This document shows, one piece after another, positions 46,989 through 56,755 of a stretch of DNA of 64,000 bases. Both the position numbers and the translations under genes were made by a program. The notes under the pieces were generated by a model, which worked only from the letters and a program-made list of their open reading frames with translations, was not told where the DNA came from and searched no databases. This DNA is from Leptospira ainlahdjerensis (GTDB lineage: Bacteria > Spirochaetota > Leptospiria > Leptospirales > Leptospiraceae). Where the stretch lies: NCBI RefSeq assembly GCF_016919175.1, contig NZ_JAFFPU010000016.1, positions 62,001 through 126,000 on the forward strand, read 5' to 3'. Each line of letters starts with the position of its first letter. Position 1 is the first letter of the stretch.

Positions 46989-47441
46989 ATGGACTTAAGT
47001 TTACTTCTATCTAAATGTTTGATTATGCAAATTTGTAAGAATTTGAATGTAAGTGATTACCTTACTCTAAATGAAATACCTTTTTTTTTAAAGATGCACA
47101 TCAACGGTTGTTCGGACTGTCAAAATTCAATCGTTGAATATTCGCTTAAAAATCACATACCCGATTCTGTTTTTGGAAAACCCTTCGAGAGACAGAAACT
47201 TCTCTGGCTCGGTCCCGAATTAGCAAATTCGGAAATACAATCTGAGGTAAGAAAAGGGAGAAGGGGCCGATCCACCGACGAACAAGGATTCGATGGAAAT
47301 GAAGATATAAATCGATCGGAAGCGAGAAACCAATTTCAGAAATTGGTGTTTTTTTGTTTTAAGAATCGAAAATGGATATTAGCGATTGGATACGCTTCGA
47401 TACTCATTCCGATTCTACAAATTACGTTTCAATTATTTTGA
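46989..47441 (+). CDS. ZAS-type zinc-finger membrane protein (orphan anti-sigma-like)
   Basis: About 150 residues. The N-terminus has C-x..., then the zinc-binding anti-sigma pattern H-x3-C-x2-C (HINGCSDC). A charged linker follows (RKGRRGRSTDEQGFDGNED), and one C-terminal membrane helix (WILAIGYASILIPILQITF). ZAS proteins hold ECF sigma factors at the membrane. No sigma-factor gene is adjacent, so the partner is unknown and the sequence may only resemble ZAS. The start is uncertain: ATG at 46989, or 47025 (MQICKNLN), which would keep the Cys. TTGACT (46962) and AATAAT (46985) with a 17-base spacer look like a promoter and would favour the later start. Confidence 0.6.
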   Translation: MDLSLLLSKCLIMQICKNLNVSDYLTLNEIPFFLKMHINGCSDCQNSIVEYSLKNHIPDSVFGKPFERQKLLWLGPELANSEIQSEVRKGRRGRSTDEQGFDGNEDINRSEARNQFQKLVFFCFKNRKWILAIGYASILIPILQITFQLF

Positions 47442-47460
47442 ACCAGGCTAAAGAATTTAT

Positions 47461-47754
47461 ATGATAAGAATCGAATCTAATTCAATTAAAGTGAAACTTA
47501 CAATCGCCGTTCTAATCTTAACAATCGCAGTTTCGTTGTGTTACTTTTTTTTCCTTAAGGGAAAATGCGACGGAAATTGTAAAAACGGTTTCGGGTCCAA
47601 GATTTATTGGGATGGAAAAAAATATGTAGGTCAATGGAAAGATGGAGAACAAGACGGATTTGGTGTTCTCATTGCAAAAGACCGTAAAATTATCTTTAGT
47701 GGGAAATGGCAAAGCGGAAACCCAACCGTCCCGAATGAGATAAGAAAGAAATGA
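47461..47754 (+). CDS. Small membrane-anchored MORN-repeat protein
   Basis: A 97-residue protein. An N-terminal helix (LTIAVLILTIAVSLCYFFFL) anchors it. The remaining part has two to three MORN-like repeats (GFGSKIYWDGKKYVGQWKDG, then QDGFGVLIAKDRK and FSGKWQSG). MORN repeats bind lipids or proteins; their bacterial roles are mostly unknown. It starts 19 bases after the ZAS-like gene and precedes the TPR lipoprotein by 18 bases, so the three are one transcript. Confidence 0.75.
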   Translation: MIRIESNSIKVKLTIAVLILTIAVSLCYFFFLKGKCDGNCKNGFGSKIYWDGKKYVGQWKDGEQDGFGVLIAKDRKIIFSGKWQSGNPTVPNEIRKK

Positions 47755-47772
47755 TTTAGGAAGAATTATTAT

Positions 47773-48351
47773 ATGTACAGAACAGTAAGACAAATAAAGA
47801 ATATTTTTTTAACGGCAATGCTTTTAACTTTCATTTTTCCTTTTTCGTCCCATTGCCAAGATAAAGGTAATCAGGTGAATCAAGCACAAGCATTAAAGAA
47901 AAATCAAGAAGGTGTAGGTTATATTCAAACGAACCCAGAGCTTTCAATGAAACTTTTTAAAGAAGCACAAGCTCTGGATCCAAGAAATCCGGATTTTCCA
48001 AATAATATCGGAGTTGTTTTGCTTTCTCAGGGAAAATTCAAGGATGCGATTCCTTACTTCGTAAGAGCAACGGAGATTGATTCCAAGTATGTCAGAGGCT
48101 TTTATAACGAAGGGGTGTGTTTCCAGAATCTCCAAAAAAATGAGGAAGCAGTTTTGGCATATGGTAAAGCTTTGAAATTGACCGAGGTTCCAGAAGTATA
48201 TTTTAACTTAGGAATCGTTCATACTCGATTGAATCAAAAAGAAAAAGCCATAGAAGCTTATCAAAAATTTATTAGTATTGCACCTGCAACTATGGCTGAA
48301 CCAATCTCGGACGCGAAGGCTAAAATCAGAGCATTGTCTTCTAAGGACTAA
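47773..48351 (+). CDS. TPR lipoprotein
   Basis: A 192-residue protein. The signal peptide ends in FPFSSHC, a plausible lipobox. Three to four TPR units follow: ELSMKLFKEAQALDPRNPDF, NNIGVVLLSQGKFKDAIPYF, YNEGVCFQNLQKNEEAVLAY and YFNLGIVHTRLNQKEKAIEA. TPRs mediate protein-protein contact. Its stop overlaps the stop of the opposing Yip1-like gene by four bases (CTAA used on both strands), so the two transcripts collide here. A second, unrelated TPR lipoprotein is in the RND operon (56756). Confidence 0.88.
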   Translation: MYRTVRQIKNIFLTAMLLTFIFPFSSHCQDKGNQVNQAQALKKNQEGVGYIQTNPELSMKLFKEAQALDPRNPDFPNNIGVVLLSQGKFKDAIPYFVRATEIDSKYVRGFYNEGVCFQNLQKNEEAVLAYGKALKLTEVPEVYFNLGIVHTRLNQKEKAIEAYQKFISIAPATMAEPISDAKAKIRALSSKD

Positions 48352-49037
48352 CCGGCCCAGGAATTAAGGATAATTAAAATCGAAGTACAATTCAGAAGAA
48401 GAATACCAGGAGCGAGCCAGGTTAGGATTGCTCGACCCGAATTTTGTTCATAGATATTCTTAAAAGCCTGAAAGCAAATTTTACCTTCCCAAAAAAAGGC
48501 GATCAAAAAGCAAGTCGCGCTAATGCCAATTTGTAAGAAGAATGTAGACGTGTCTTGACTTCTTAGTATAACTGGAAGTAGATCGTAACTCATTGAAATT
48601 AGACCTGTTAATAAAAGTATTGGCATCATTGTTAATAAGTTTAGTTTGAGCGTATCGAAAAAATTTCCTTTCCAATCGCCCAAAATCAAAAGTAAAACGG
48701 CTCGAATGCCCGCCGCTATAATCGGAATCAATAACCAGAATAACATGTAGGAAATTTTCGCGAATAAAATTTCCGTAGTAACATTTCGTTGTGGGAAGTC
48801 TCTCCTGTTTTGTTCAATTTTTTCTTCGTATTCTTTGGGAATCGTAATTTTTACTATAGGAGGACTAAAAGATTCATAGATGATTCTAGTTCCTATTAAG
48901 GTCAGGGTGATAATGATAAGCAAAGCTACAAACCCTTTGTAGGGGAGATTCGAATTTAAAGCTTCAAGGCTAGCATTTGACGCGAAAAAACTTTTTGGGT
49001 TAAAAAGTGTATTCTTAATATGGACTCCAATCTTCAT
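48348..49037 (-). CDS. Yip1-like membrane protein ending the RND operon
   Basis: A 229-residue protein with five hydrophobic helices (FVALLIIITLTLIGTRI; MLFWLLIPIIAAGIRAVLLLI; MMPILLLTGLISM; ISATCFLIAFFW; ILTWLAPGILLLNCTSIL). The N-terminal loop is YIP1-like (LFNPKSFFASNASLEALN). In bacteria YIP1-family proteins are found beside transporters with unclear roles. Its start overlaps the stop of the RND gene before it by four bases (ATGA), so translation is coupled. It is the last gene of the eight-gene run. Confidence 0.72.
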   Translation of the reverse strand: MKIGVHIKNTLFNPKSFFASNASLEALNSNLPYKGFVALLIIITLTLIGTRIIYESFSPPIVKITIPKEYEEKIEQNRRDFPQRNVTTEILFAKISYMLFWLLIPIIAAGIRAVLLLILGDWKGNFFDTLKLNLLTMMPILLLTGLISMSYDLLPVILRSQDTSTFFLQIGISATCFLIAFFWEGKICFQAFKNIYEQNSGRAILTWLAPGILLLNCTSILIILNSWAG

Positions 49038-52000
49038 CCGTTTTTTCTCCTAAGTTTTGGGATAATTCTCTGTAATATAAAAAGTCTAATTCGATCGAAA
49101 TTAGTAATAATCACTTTATTGAAAGTTTTAGAGTATAAGTAAAAGGATAAAAATATGAAAGGTACGAAAAAGGAAAGTGAGATCAGCCCTAAGACAATCG
49201 TGATTGAAATTGTTTTTAGCATTGCGGAACCAGTTCCAAATATAAATACTTGTGGGGCATAAAATATCCCTACTAACAACCAAAGTTGAAAGAAATTTCC
49301 TATTAGTTTCGATATGAGTTCCTGGATATTTTTGGGAAGTTTTTTTGTCTCTTTGAATTCGAGTTCATTCTTCCAGTACGACAATTCTTTACTAAAAATA
49401 AATGTTTCAAAGAGAGCAAAAGTGGATATTAAAATCATTCCTATATAAACTGAGATCGTTATCGGTAAATCCATAATGAATAATGATGAAATAATAATGG
49501 TCAATGGTATCGGCAATGCTGAAAGTAATAATATCGGTTTTCTGAGTGATTCGAGATAGGAGGCTAAAATCATAAACAGAATGAGGGCAGAGAAAGAAAG
49601 AATCGAATTCATTTTTTTTTGATTAGAGATCACTTTCTCAAGATGTTCGCTGAATTCGATGCGATACTGGTCAGGTAACTTTACTTTTTTTAGTTTATCG
49701 AGTTTTGCTAATATTTCCGAGAGACTAAGGTTTGACACTCGTAAGCTGAATGATAAAACTCTTCTTTTGTTTTTTCGATAGATTCTAACCGGTGTTGTAT
49801 CTCTTGCGATTGTGGCTACTTCCATAAGAGGTACGGACCTTCCGTCCTGGGTTGTAATCCTATAATCGCGAACATCTGCGAAACTATTTCTGAATTCAGA
49901 ATTATACTGAATGCGAACGTCAACTTCTCTCCCTTCTTCAATGAATTTAGTGGCTACTCCGCCTTGGACGCCGTATCGAACCAATTTTCCGATTTCTTCG
50001 GAGGTAATTCCAAGTGATTCACTTTTGGATTTATCGAGTATAATTCGGACTTCATCACGAGGGGGTTTATAGCGCAATAAAACGTGTCTGACATTCGGAA
50101 TTAGATTTTGTGCCGCTGAAGATGCTTCTCTTGTGATTTCGTCTAATTTTTGGAGATCGTCGCCAATTACATCTATTGTTATTTCCTTTAATAATGCTTC
50201 ATCGTTGCTGCCCGCAAAATAGATGAATGCTGGTTTTATATCCCCGATAAATTCTTCCAATTCTTTCCCTATTTCTTCCGCATCGGTGATAGAATCATGA
50301 AATTTGACTACGATTGTTGATCGCCCAATTTCTACTCGCGAGTTGACTTCCTTGATAGAAGCTAATGTTGAAAGTTTGTTTTCAATTCTCTCTGTCGTGG
50401 AATTGATTCTTGAGAAACTGGTCCCAGATGGAAATTCCACGTTTCCAATAAGTTGTTTTTCTTCAATTTTGTTTACGAATTCGTGATTCGAATATATATA
50501 AGTTATTACTCCGAAAAAACAAATGCTCATGTAAAAGAATAAGAATAACTTCGGCTTGGTCCTTACTTCTTCTAATAAGAATATTGTTTTGGCGGTTATG
50601 TTTCTATTGATTTTTTGAAAATAATCGGTAAAAATCTGAATCCTAAATATGAATTTGATTTTTTTGGCTAAATATATTTCTAATATTGGAATCAAGGTTA
50701 AAGAGACTAAGAAACTAATAAAAAATCCTAACACTAAAACTAGCCCAAGGCCTCCGTACAATGTTCTTAACTCTTTTGTCGCGAACGAAATGGGAAGAAA
50801 TATACCCAACACTAATAAGATAGTAGTAAAAATTTCTTTTTTTATGAAATTGATTCCAGAGAAGAAATGTTTGTTCTGAATAAATAATCTTGATGCAATA
50901 AAAACCGTAAAACCGCAACCGGTACTTAGGATAATTCCAACTATTGTTACTAAGTTGTAATCGATGTCCAAGAAGTATAAGAAAATTGAAACGATAAAAA
51001 ACTGAAAAATTAGGAGAGTAACATTTACAATCGCGGTTAGTATTTCTTGAAAAAATATTGCTGAGAAAATAAGATAAAAGATTATTCCAATGAGTGCAGC
51101 TAAAATGAAATTCTTAATTGCCCCGACAATTGTATCTGCTTGATCATAAGTAATATCAAAGTGTAAGTTTTCGGTTTCTGCCTGCTTTAATTCTTTTTTT
51201 AATTTTGAGGAAACTTCCAATAAATTCGCTGTTCCTGACCTATAGACAAAAATGCTGACTGTGTTTTGTCCGTTCAGTCGCGCCGCAGTCGATTCTTCTC
51301 TATAAGAATAGCTGACTGAGGCCACGTCTGAAATTCTAATTAATTTTCCGGAAGCGTCGCTTCTCAAGGCGAGCGACTCTATTTGTTTTAAATTTCTTAG
51401 TCTTCCCTTTATGTAAATAGGTATTTGAGTAGAACCTTCTTTGATTTCACCGGAGGCATCGTTGTAATTTGATTCTTGCAAAATTTGCAGCAGTAAATCC
51501 ATCCGAATATTATATTTGGACATTTTTTGAGCATCGCAAGCAATTAGAATCTCCCTTGGTTTTCCGCCGGCAATAATTACTTCGCTGACGCCAGAGATTC
51601 CTTCAATTAGCTTCTTGATTTCTCTATCAGATATTTCTCGAATCTCCATTATATTTAGAGAATCACTTTTCGGAGTAATGATAAAAGCCGGCTTTTGGGT
51701 GGGATCGTAATGAAGGATTACTGGTTTTTGTGTCTCTCTGGGAAATAAGTATGAGATCTGTTCTACTTTGTCTCTTACCTCGAGTGACTTTGCATCCAAA
51801 TCGACTTTGGGATCAAACTGGATATGAACTTTGGACTTTCCTTCTTCCGAAGTTGAAAAGAGTTGTTCAATACCACCTAACGTTGATACTGTCTCTTCGA
51901 TCGGCTTAGTTAGTATTTCCTCAATTTTCTCGGGACCGACTCCGAAATATTCAGTTTCGATAGTTAATCCTGGATAAGTCGTTTCGGGAAATAACGAAAG

Positions 52001-52168
52001 TGGTATAAATCGAAATGAAATCGTTCCGATTAAGAAGAGTCCGAGAAAGAACATAACCGTTCCGGTTTTATGTGTGAGCGCCAAGTTCGTCAGTCCGGAC
52101 GGCGCTTCCACGTATTCCGGAATTGTTATGATATCAGGTGTTTTTTTGGACTTCTTTCTCGCTGCCAT
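49034..52168 (-). CDS. Second RND transporter subunit, proton-relay site degenerate
   Basis: A 1044-residue RND protein with two large periplasmic loops and 12 helices. The N-terminal motif LTHKTGTVMFFLGLFLIGTI differs from the usual form, and there is an extra ~30-residue cytoplasmic extension. In TM4 the first subunit has Asp403 (GIGMLFDSGNVV). Here the matching stretch is STGCGFTVFIASR, with Thr421 in that place, so the acid is lost. TM10 reads ISTFALFETFIF, where the partner has VVDNAALF; only a shifted Glu (E921) remains. Porter-domain motifs are present. I infer a subunit that does not translocate protons and works in a mixed trimer with the first. It starts within the end of the first RND gene (43 bases). 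Confidence 0.88.
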   Translation of the reverse strand: MAARKKSKKTPDIITIPEYVEAPSGLTNLALTHKTGTVMFFLGLFLIGTISFRFIPLSLFPETTYPGLTIETEYFGVGPEKIEEILTKPIEETVSTLGGIEQLFSTSEEGKSKVHIQFDPKVDLDAKSLEVRDKVEQISYLFPRETQKPVILHYDPTQKPAFIITPKSDSLNIMEIREISDREIKKLIEGISGVSEVIIAGGKPREILIACDAQKMSKYNIRMDLLLQILQESNYNDASGEIKEGSTQIPIYIKGRLRNLKQIESLALRSDASGKLIRISDVASVSYSYREESTAARLNGQNTVSIFVYRSGTANLLEVSSKLKKELKQAETENLHFDITYDQADTIVGAIKNFILAALIGIIFYLIFSAIFFQEILTAIVNVTLLIFQFFIVSIFLYFLDIDYNLVTIVGIILSTGCGFTVFIASRLFIQNKHFFSGINFIKKEIFTTILLVLGIFLPISFATKELRTLYGGLGLVLVLGFFISFLVSLTLIPILEIYLAKKIKFIFRIQIFTDYFQKINRNITAKTIFLLEEVRTKPKLFLFFYMSICFFGVITYIYSNHEFVNKIEEKQLIGNVEFPSGTSFSRINSTTERIENKLSTLASIKEVNSRVEIGRSTIVVKFHDSITDAEEIGKELEEFIGDIKPAFIYFAGSNDEALLKEITIDVIGDDLQKLDEITREASSAAQNLIPNVRHVLLRYKPPRDEVRIILDKSKSESLGITSEEIGKLVRYGVQGGVATKFIEEGREVDVRIQYNSEFRNSFADVRDYRITTQDGRSVPLMEVATIARDTTPVRIYRKNKRRVLSFSLRVSNLSLSEILAKLDKLKKVKLPDQYRIEFSEHLEKVISNQKKMNSILSFSALILFMILASYLESLRKPILLLSALPIPLTIIISSLFIMDLPITISVYIGMILISTFALFETFIFSKELSYWKNELEFKETKKLPKNIQELISKLIGNFFQLWLLVGIFYAPQVFIFGTGSAMLKTISITIVLGLISLSFFVPFIFLSFYLYSKTFNKVIITNFDRIRLFILQRIIPKLRRKNG

Positions 52169-55100
52169 TTTAGAACGTAATAAAATGCAATTGGAACTAA
52201 GAATAATGAAAGCACAACCGAAGCGGCTAACCCGCTAATTACTGTTACAGCCATCGGAGATTGAAATTCTGTACCTTCTCCTAATTCAAGCGCTACTGGT
52301 AAAAGACCTAAAAGGGTTGTTCCATTATTCATGATAATGGGGCGGAGGACGACTTGCCCACTATTGATGATTGCTTCTTTCAGACTCATATTTTCTTTTT
52401 CTAATATTTCCACATATTCGTAAAAAAGAGCGGCATTATCAACTACGATCCCTACTAACAGGATGATTCCCGTAAACGTACTTATGTTGAAGCTATGACC
52501 GGTAATCATAAGAGCCGGAATTATACCGATTAAAATCAATGGAATCGTGCAGAGCATGATCGCGGGAATTATCAGTGACTCGAATTGTGCAGCTAATAGC
52601 ATGTAAATCAAAATAACTGCAAGGAGAAATGCAAAAAGGAGCTCCTTCATTGACTCATCTATATTTTCCTTTTCTCCTCCGAAGTGAACTTTATAACCAG
52701 CTGGCAGATTTATCTTTTTTATATAATCTTCAATTTCGGATAAAACTTGCGACTGTTTAACTCCTTCTATATTTGCTGTTATACGATTTACCCGGCTTTG
52801 ACCAATTCTTAAAATGGAAGAGTATCCTTTTCCTTCACGAATTTCAGCGGCCTGCATTAATGGAATTGCATCTCCAGATGGCGTCCTGATAATGATTCTG
52901 GATATATCGTCTCGATACTTCCGGTCTATTTGGCGATAGCGTAATCGAACGTCGAACTCTTCATCGTTAATTCTAAGTCTTGTCGCTACGTTTCCGCGTA
53001 GCGCAGATTTTAAGACGCCTGCTAAATAGGAATGTGTTAGTCCGTAGACGGACATTTTCTCTTCATCAAAATGAATTTGAAATTCTCTACTTTCTTCTTC
53101 CAGTGTACCTTTGGAATCCGTAACTCCTTTTATCTTTGAAATTTCCTTGCGAATGTTTTCGCCGATGTATGCTAAGGTTGGTAAATCATTCCCTTCTACT
53201 TCGAGTGTTATTGCTCTTGCATCGGGAGAGAGTATTTTTGACAACATGTCTTCTTCAGGCTGAAAATTGATCGTTATATTTGGGCCGTATTCTATTTTTT
53301 CTCTGAATCTTTGAATGAATTCTCTTGTTTTTTCCGATCTCTCTGTGGATAAGACGACTCGGATGCGTGCTTGATGCGTGCCTACCTCTCCACCTGACCG
53401 AGAGAGAATTTGCTCTTCGTCGTAACCTACGTTTCCAATTACGTGTTTGATATCTTTCTCTTTTAAGAGTTCGAATTCTATTTCTTCAACCAGGGCTGCG
53501 GTCGATTTTAAAGAGGAACCCTTTGTATTCAAAATTTCAATAATGAATTCTCCAGTATCAACCTTGGGAATAAATTCTTTGTCTACTGAAGGGAGAATTG
53601 CCAATACAACGATAAAGCAGACTGCTATCCTAAAGAAAAAGGTTTTTGGATTCCCCAGCCAGTATGAAAGCTTGATAACGAAGTTCTTATCTAAGCTATC
53701 TTCCCAAATCGTGATCTTTCGAAACAATTTCCATTGATCAAATTTTCGGGACCAAACGGAATTACCTCGAATTGCAGATAACATTGGAATTAAAGTTAGC
53801 GAAACCATTAAGCTTACTAACAAAGAGAAGGTAATAGTTAACGCCATCTCACCAAAGACGACACCAATGATTCCCTTGAGGAAAATAATTGGTAGAAAAA
53901 TTATGATAGTGGTCAAAACGGCTGACGTAATTGAGCCGGCAACTTCATTTGCTCCTATCAGAGAGGCATCTTTAATCGAAAGTCCATTTCTCACATGTCT
54001 TTCTATTGCCGCTAAAACTACGTTTCCTGAATCGAATAGCATTCCGATTCCGAGAGATAAACCTCCTAAGGTCATAACATTTAGGGTTAAGTCTTTTACA
54101 TACATCAAAAGAAAAGTGGTGATTATGGAAATAGGCAAAACGGTAAGTAGTATGATAGGACTTTCTAAATTTCTAAGAATTAATATCAGAGATAAAAAAG
54201 CTAAAATTCCTCCGGAGATTAATTCGCCGGTGATGTTGTCGATGGATTGTTTTACAAATCTTGATTCATCGTAAACGATATCAGACTTAATGATTCCCTC
54301 ATATTGTTTTTTTATTCTATTTAATTCTGTGCGAACTGCATCCGATACTGCGACGGTGTTTTTTCCAGATTCTTTATAGATGGAGATGATCACGCATTCT
54401 TCCCCATTGTATCGTGCAAGTCCCTTCCGTTCCTTATACCCTTCGCTTACTTTCGAAATGTTCCCTAACTGTACGGGAATATTCTTATCGTTCTTTGATA
54501 TATTAGTTTTTTGTATTTCTCTGAAATCATGATACTCACCCATCGTTCTGATAAGAACATCTTTGGAGCCTTCTTCAATATGTCCCGCAGGATAATTAAT
54601 ATTAGAACTTTCAACGGATTCTTGAATGTCTCTCATTGATAATTGATGAGCGAACATTGCACCCGGATCTACTTCGATTAGAATTTCTTTTTTGAAGCCA
54701 CCTGATATTTGTGCGAGCGCTACTCCATCTACTCTGTCCAAATAGCCTTTTATTTCCCTTTTAATAAACCCACGTAACTCATGGATTTTAGCCTTTTCGA
54801 CTGGGAAGAAAACGATTTCTTGTATAGCTGATTGACTCGGATCGAATTTAGTAACAATGGGCTTCCCTGCGTCCTCCGGAAGAATTCCCCTGATTAAATC
54901 TACCTTTTCTCTCACTTCCATCGCGGCGAAATCTATCTTAGTCCCCCAGCCAAACTGAAGTGTTACGAAAGAGACCCCTTCTAATGACTCGGATGAAATT
55001 TTATCTATTCCCTTTACGGTCCCTACTGCTTCCGTCAAAGGTTTGGTAATTAAGTTTTCAACTTCTTCCGGTGCTGCATTTTGGAAATTGGTAATCACAG

Positions 55101-55239
55101 TCAATCTTGGAAATTCCATGTCCGGTAGAAGGTTTACTTCTAAATCCCCCAAAGAAATCGAACCCAACAATATTAGAAGTAGGTAGAACATGGCCGTTGT
55201 AACGGGCCTTTCTATAGCGAACCTTTGAAGATATTTCAC
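52126..55239 (-). CDS. First RND transporter subunit (HAE-type)
   Basis: A 1037-residue inner-membrane RND exporter. Features are standard: AIERPVTTAMFYLLLILLG at TM1; a TM4 with Asp403 (GIGMLFDSGNVV), the partner of AcrB Asp407; and TM10 with VVDNAALF (Asp934) where AcrB has a Lys. Porter domains have DPSQSAIQE and RIGQSRVNR. It starts with GTG, three bases after the membrane-fusion gene. The usual role is proton-driven export of small molecules through a MFP and TolC. The substrate cannot be told. Unlike common systems a second, different RND gene follows immediately. Confidence 0.95.
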   Translation of the reverse strand: MKYLQRFAIERPVTTAMFYLLLILLGSISLGDLEVNLLPDMEFPRLTVITNFQNAAPEEVENLITKPLTEAVGTVKGIDKISSESLEGVSFVTLQFGWGTKIDFAAMEVREKVDLIRGILPEDAGKPIVTKFDPSQSAIQEIVFFPVEKAKIHELRGFIKREIKGYLDRVDGVALAQISGGFKKEILIEVDPGAMFAHQLSMRDIQESVESSNINYPAGHIEEGSKDVLIRTMGEYHDFREIQKTNISKNDKNIPVQLGNISKVSEGYKERKGLARYNGEECVIISIYKESGKNTVAVSDAVRTELNRIKKQYEGIIKSDIVYDESRFVKQSIDNITGELISGGILAFLSLILILRNLESPIILLTVLPISIITTFLLMYVKDLTLNVMTLGGLSLGIGMLFDSGNVVLAAIERHVRNGLSIKDASLIGANEVAGSITSAVLTTIIIFLPIIFLKGIIGVVFGEMALTITFSLLVSLMVSLTLIPMLSAIRGNSVWSRKFDQWKLFRKITIWEDSLDKNFVIKLSYWLGNPKTFFFRIAVCFIVVLAILPSVDKEFIPKVDTGEFIIEILNTKGSSLKSTAALVEEIEFELLKEKDIKHVIGNVGYDEEQILSRSGGEVGTHQARIRVVLSTERSEKTREFIQRFREKIEYGPNITINFQPEEDMLSKILSPDARAITLEVEGNDLPTLAYIGENIRKEISKIKGVTDSKGTLEEESREFQIHFDEEKMSVYGLTHSYLAGVLKSALRGNVATRLRINDEEFDVRLRYRQIDRKYRDDISRIIIRTPSGDAIPLMQAAEIREGKGYSSILRIGQSRVNRITANIEGVKQSQVLSEIEDYIKKINLPAGYKVHFGGEKENIDESMKELLFAFLLAVILIYMLLAAQFESLIIPAIMLCTIPLILIGIIPALMITGHSFNISTFTGIILLVGIVVDNAALFYEYVEILEKENMSLKEAIINSGQVVLRPIIMNNGTTLLGLLPVALELGEGTEFQSPMAVTVISGLAASVVLSLFLVPIAFYYVLKWQRERSPKKHLIS

Positions 55240-55242
55240 TGC

Positions 55243-56748
55243 TTATTGTAGGCCGGTTTCTAATTGAGGTCGTATTTTCATGCCATCTTTGAGTTGTGTC
55301 AATTTTTCAACGGCAACAATCATACCAGGTTCTAATCCTTCTAAGATTTCTGTTTTGTCTTCGTATTGTTTTCCAGTTTTCACCTTTACTCTAAAAGCAA
55401 CACCGTTGTTTAGAGTAAAAACCCATGCAGTATCATTCTCCTTAGCTGCAAGCGCTTCGGTGGGAACCAGGATTACGAATCTCGAATCTCCTGTGAAAAT
55501 ATTACCTCTTAAAAACATCCCGGGTGTTAATAACCTTTCGTCGTTTTTAATTAGGGCTTTGATTTCCATTGTATGGGTTTTGGGATCGACAATCGGATTT
55601 ATAATTCCGACATTCCCGGAAAATTTTTTATCGGGGTAAACATCTGCAGTAAATTCAATTGCCATATCTTTGTGTATCGAGATCATATCGTTTTCGCGTA
55701 CGTTGAATTTAGCGTAGACTTTGCTTATGTTAACCAAAACCATAATAGCTTGATCAGGACTGTTTACGGCGCCAGGGTTTACATACTCGCCGATGTGTTT
55801 GTTTATATAGGCAACTACGCCGTTTGATGGCGATCGGATTGTCGCGGCTCGAATCAACTCTTCCGTTGATTCGAGTGCCGCTCTCGCTGAATCAACTTGG
55901 GACTTTGCCACTTCAACTTCCGCTTTTTCAATAAGAGTGTTGATATGAGCAAACGCCTTAATCTTTTCCTTCGGATCCTCGGGGACTGTGATTCCCTTAG
56001 CAGTAAGGTCTTCCGGTCGAAAGCCGACCAACCCCATTTCCAAATCCTTTTGGCTAATTCTGAATTTAGCTTCAGAAGCGATCAGTGCAGTTTGTGCACT
56101 TTCGATTTCTTCTTTGCTGATTCCTCCGGCTTGATAAAGAGTCTGTTTTCCTGAAAAAGTTGCCTTCATTTTGGACAATTCAGCGCGCGTTTCTTTTAAT
56201 TGAGTTTTTCTTTTCTCAATATCTAACATTCTGATTTCGATTGCATCCTTTGCTTTCAGATATTTTTCTTCACTTAGCCGAAGTCCTGAAATCGCACTTT
56301 GGAGAGCAGAAAGATTTTTTCGTTTTTCTAATTCCAGCTGTAGTGTGTCGATTCGAAGTAGGATCTCTCCTTTTTGGACTTTTCCCCCTTCTTTAACAAG
56401 TATTTCTAATATATTCCCTGCCGTTTTCGAAACGATATCAACCTTGTCGAGGAAATCAATTGTACCTAAGGTTTGAATTGATGGATTTATTTTTTCTGGA
56501 TGGACCGAAATTGCACGAACAATAACCGAATCCATATCGATAGATTGGGTTTTCCCTTTATTTTTGAACCAATTGAGAATTGTGGTAAATGAAGACTCTT
56601 TATTCTTTTCCTTGAGTATTCCCTTTTGATCTGGAGAAATTATTGTCCGATAAAATAAAATGAGTCCAATTATGATAAGACCCGTCCTTACATACTTATT
56701 TTTAAATAAGTCGTAGATTTTTTTACGAATAAAATTGATTACATCCAT
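55243..56748 (-). CDS. RND membrane-fusion (periplasmic adaptor) protein
   Basis: A 501-residue HlyD/AcrA-type adaptor. A single N-terminal membrane helix (VRTGLIIIGLILFYRTII) is followed by a lipoyl half (VSKTAGNILEILVKEGGKVQKGEILLRID). A long coiled-coil hairpin (about 150-300; EEKYLKAKDAIEIRMLDIEKR and on) precedes the second lipoyl half, and then beta-barrel/membrane-proximal domains (PTEALAAKENDTAWVF, LEGLEPGMIVAVEKLTQLKDG). It is longer than AcrA because of the hairpin and N-terminal region. It joins the RND subunits to the TolC-like protein of the same operon. The gap to the TPR gene upstream is 7 bases. Confidence 0.94.
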   Translation of the reverse strand: MDVINFIRKKIYDLFKNKYVRTGLIIIGLILFYRTIISPDQKGILKEKNKESSFTTILNWFKNKGKTQSIDMDSVIVRAISVHPEKINPSIQTLGTIDFLDKVDIVSKTAGNILEILVKEGGKVQKGEILLRIDTLQLELEKRKNLSALQSAISGLRLSEEKYLKAKDAIEIRMLDIEKRKTQLKETRAELSKMKATFSGKQTLYQAGGISKEEIESAQTALIASEAKFRISQKDLEMGLVGFRPEDLTAKGITVPEDPKEKIKAFAHINTLIEKAEVEVAKSQVDSARAALESTEELIRAATIRSPSNGVVAYINKHIGEYVNPGAVNSPDQAIMVLVNISKVYAKFNVRENDMISIHKDMAIEFTADVYPDKKFSGNVGIINPIVDPKTHTMEIKALIKNDERLLTPGMFLRGNIFTGDSRFVILVPTEALAAKENDTAWVFTLNNGVAFRVKVKTGKQYEDKTEILEGLEPGMIVAVEKLTQLKDGMKIRPQLETGLQ

Positions 56749-56755
56749 AACTTTT

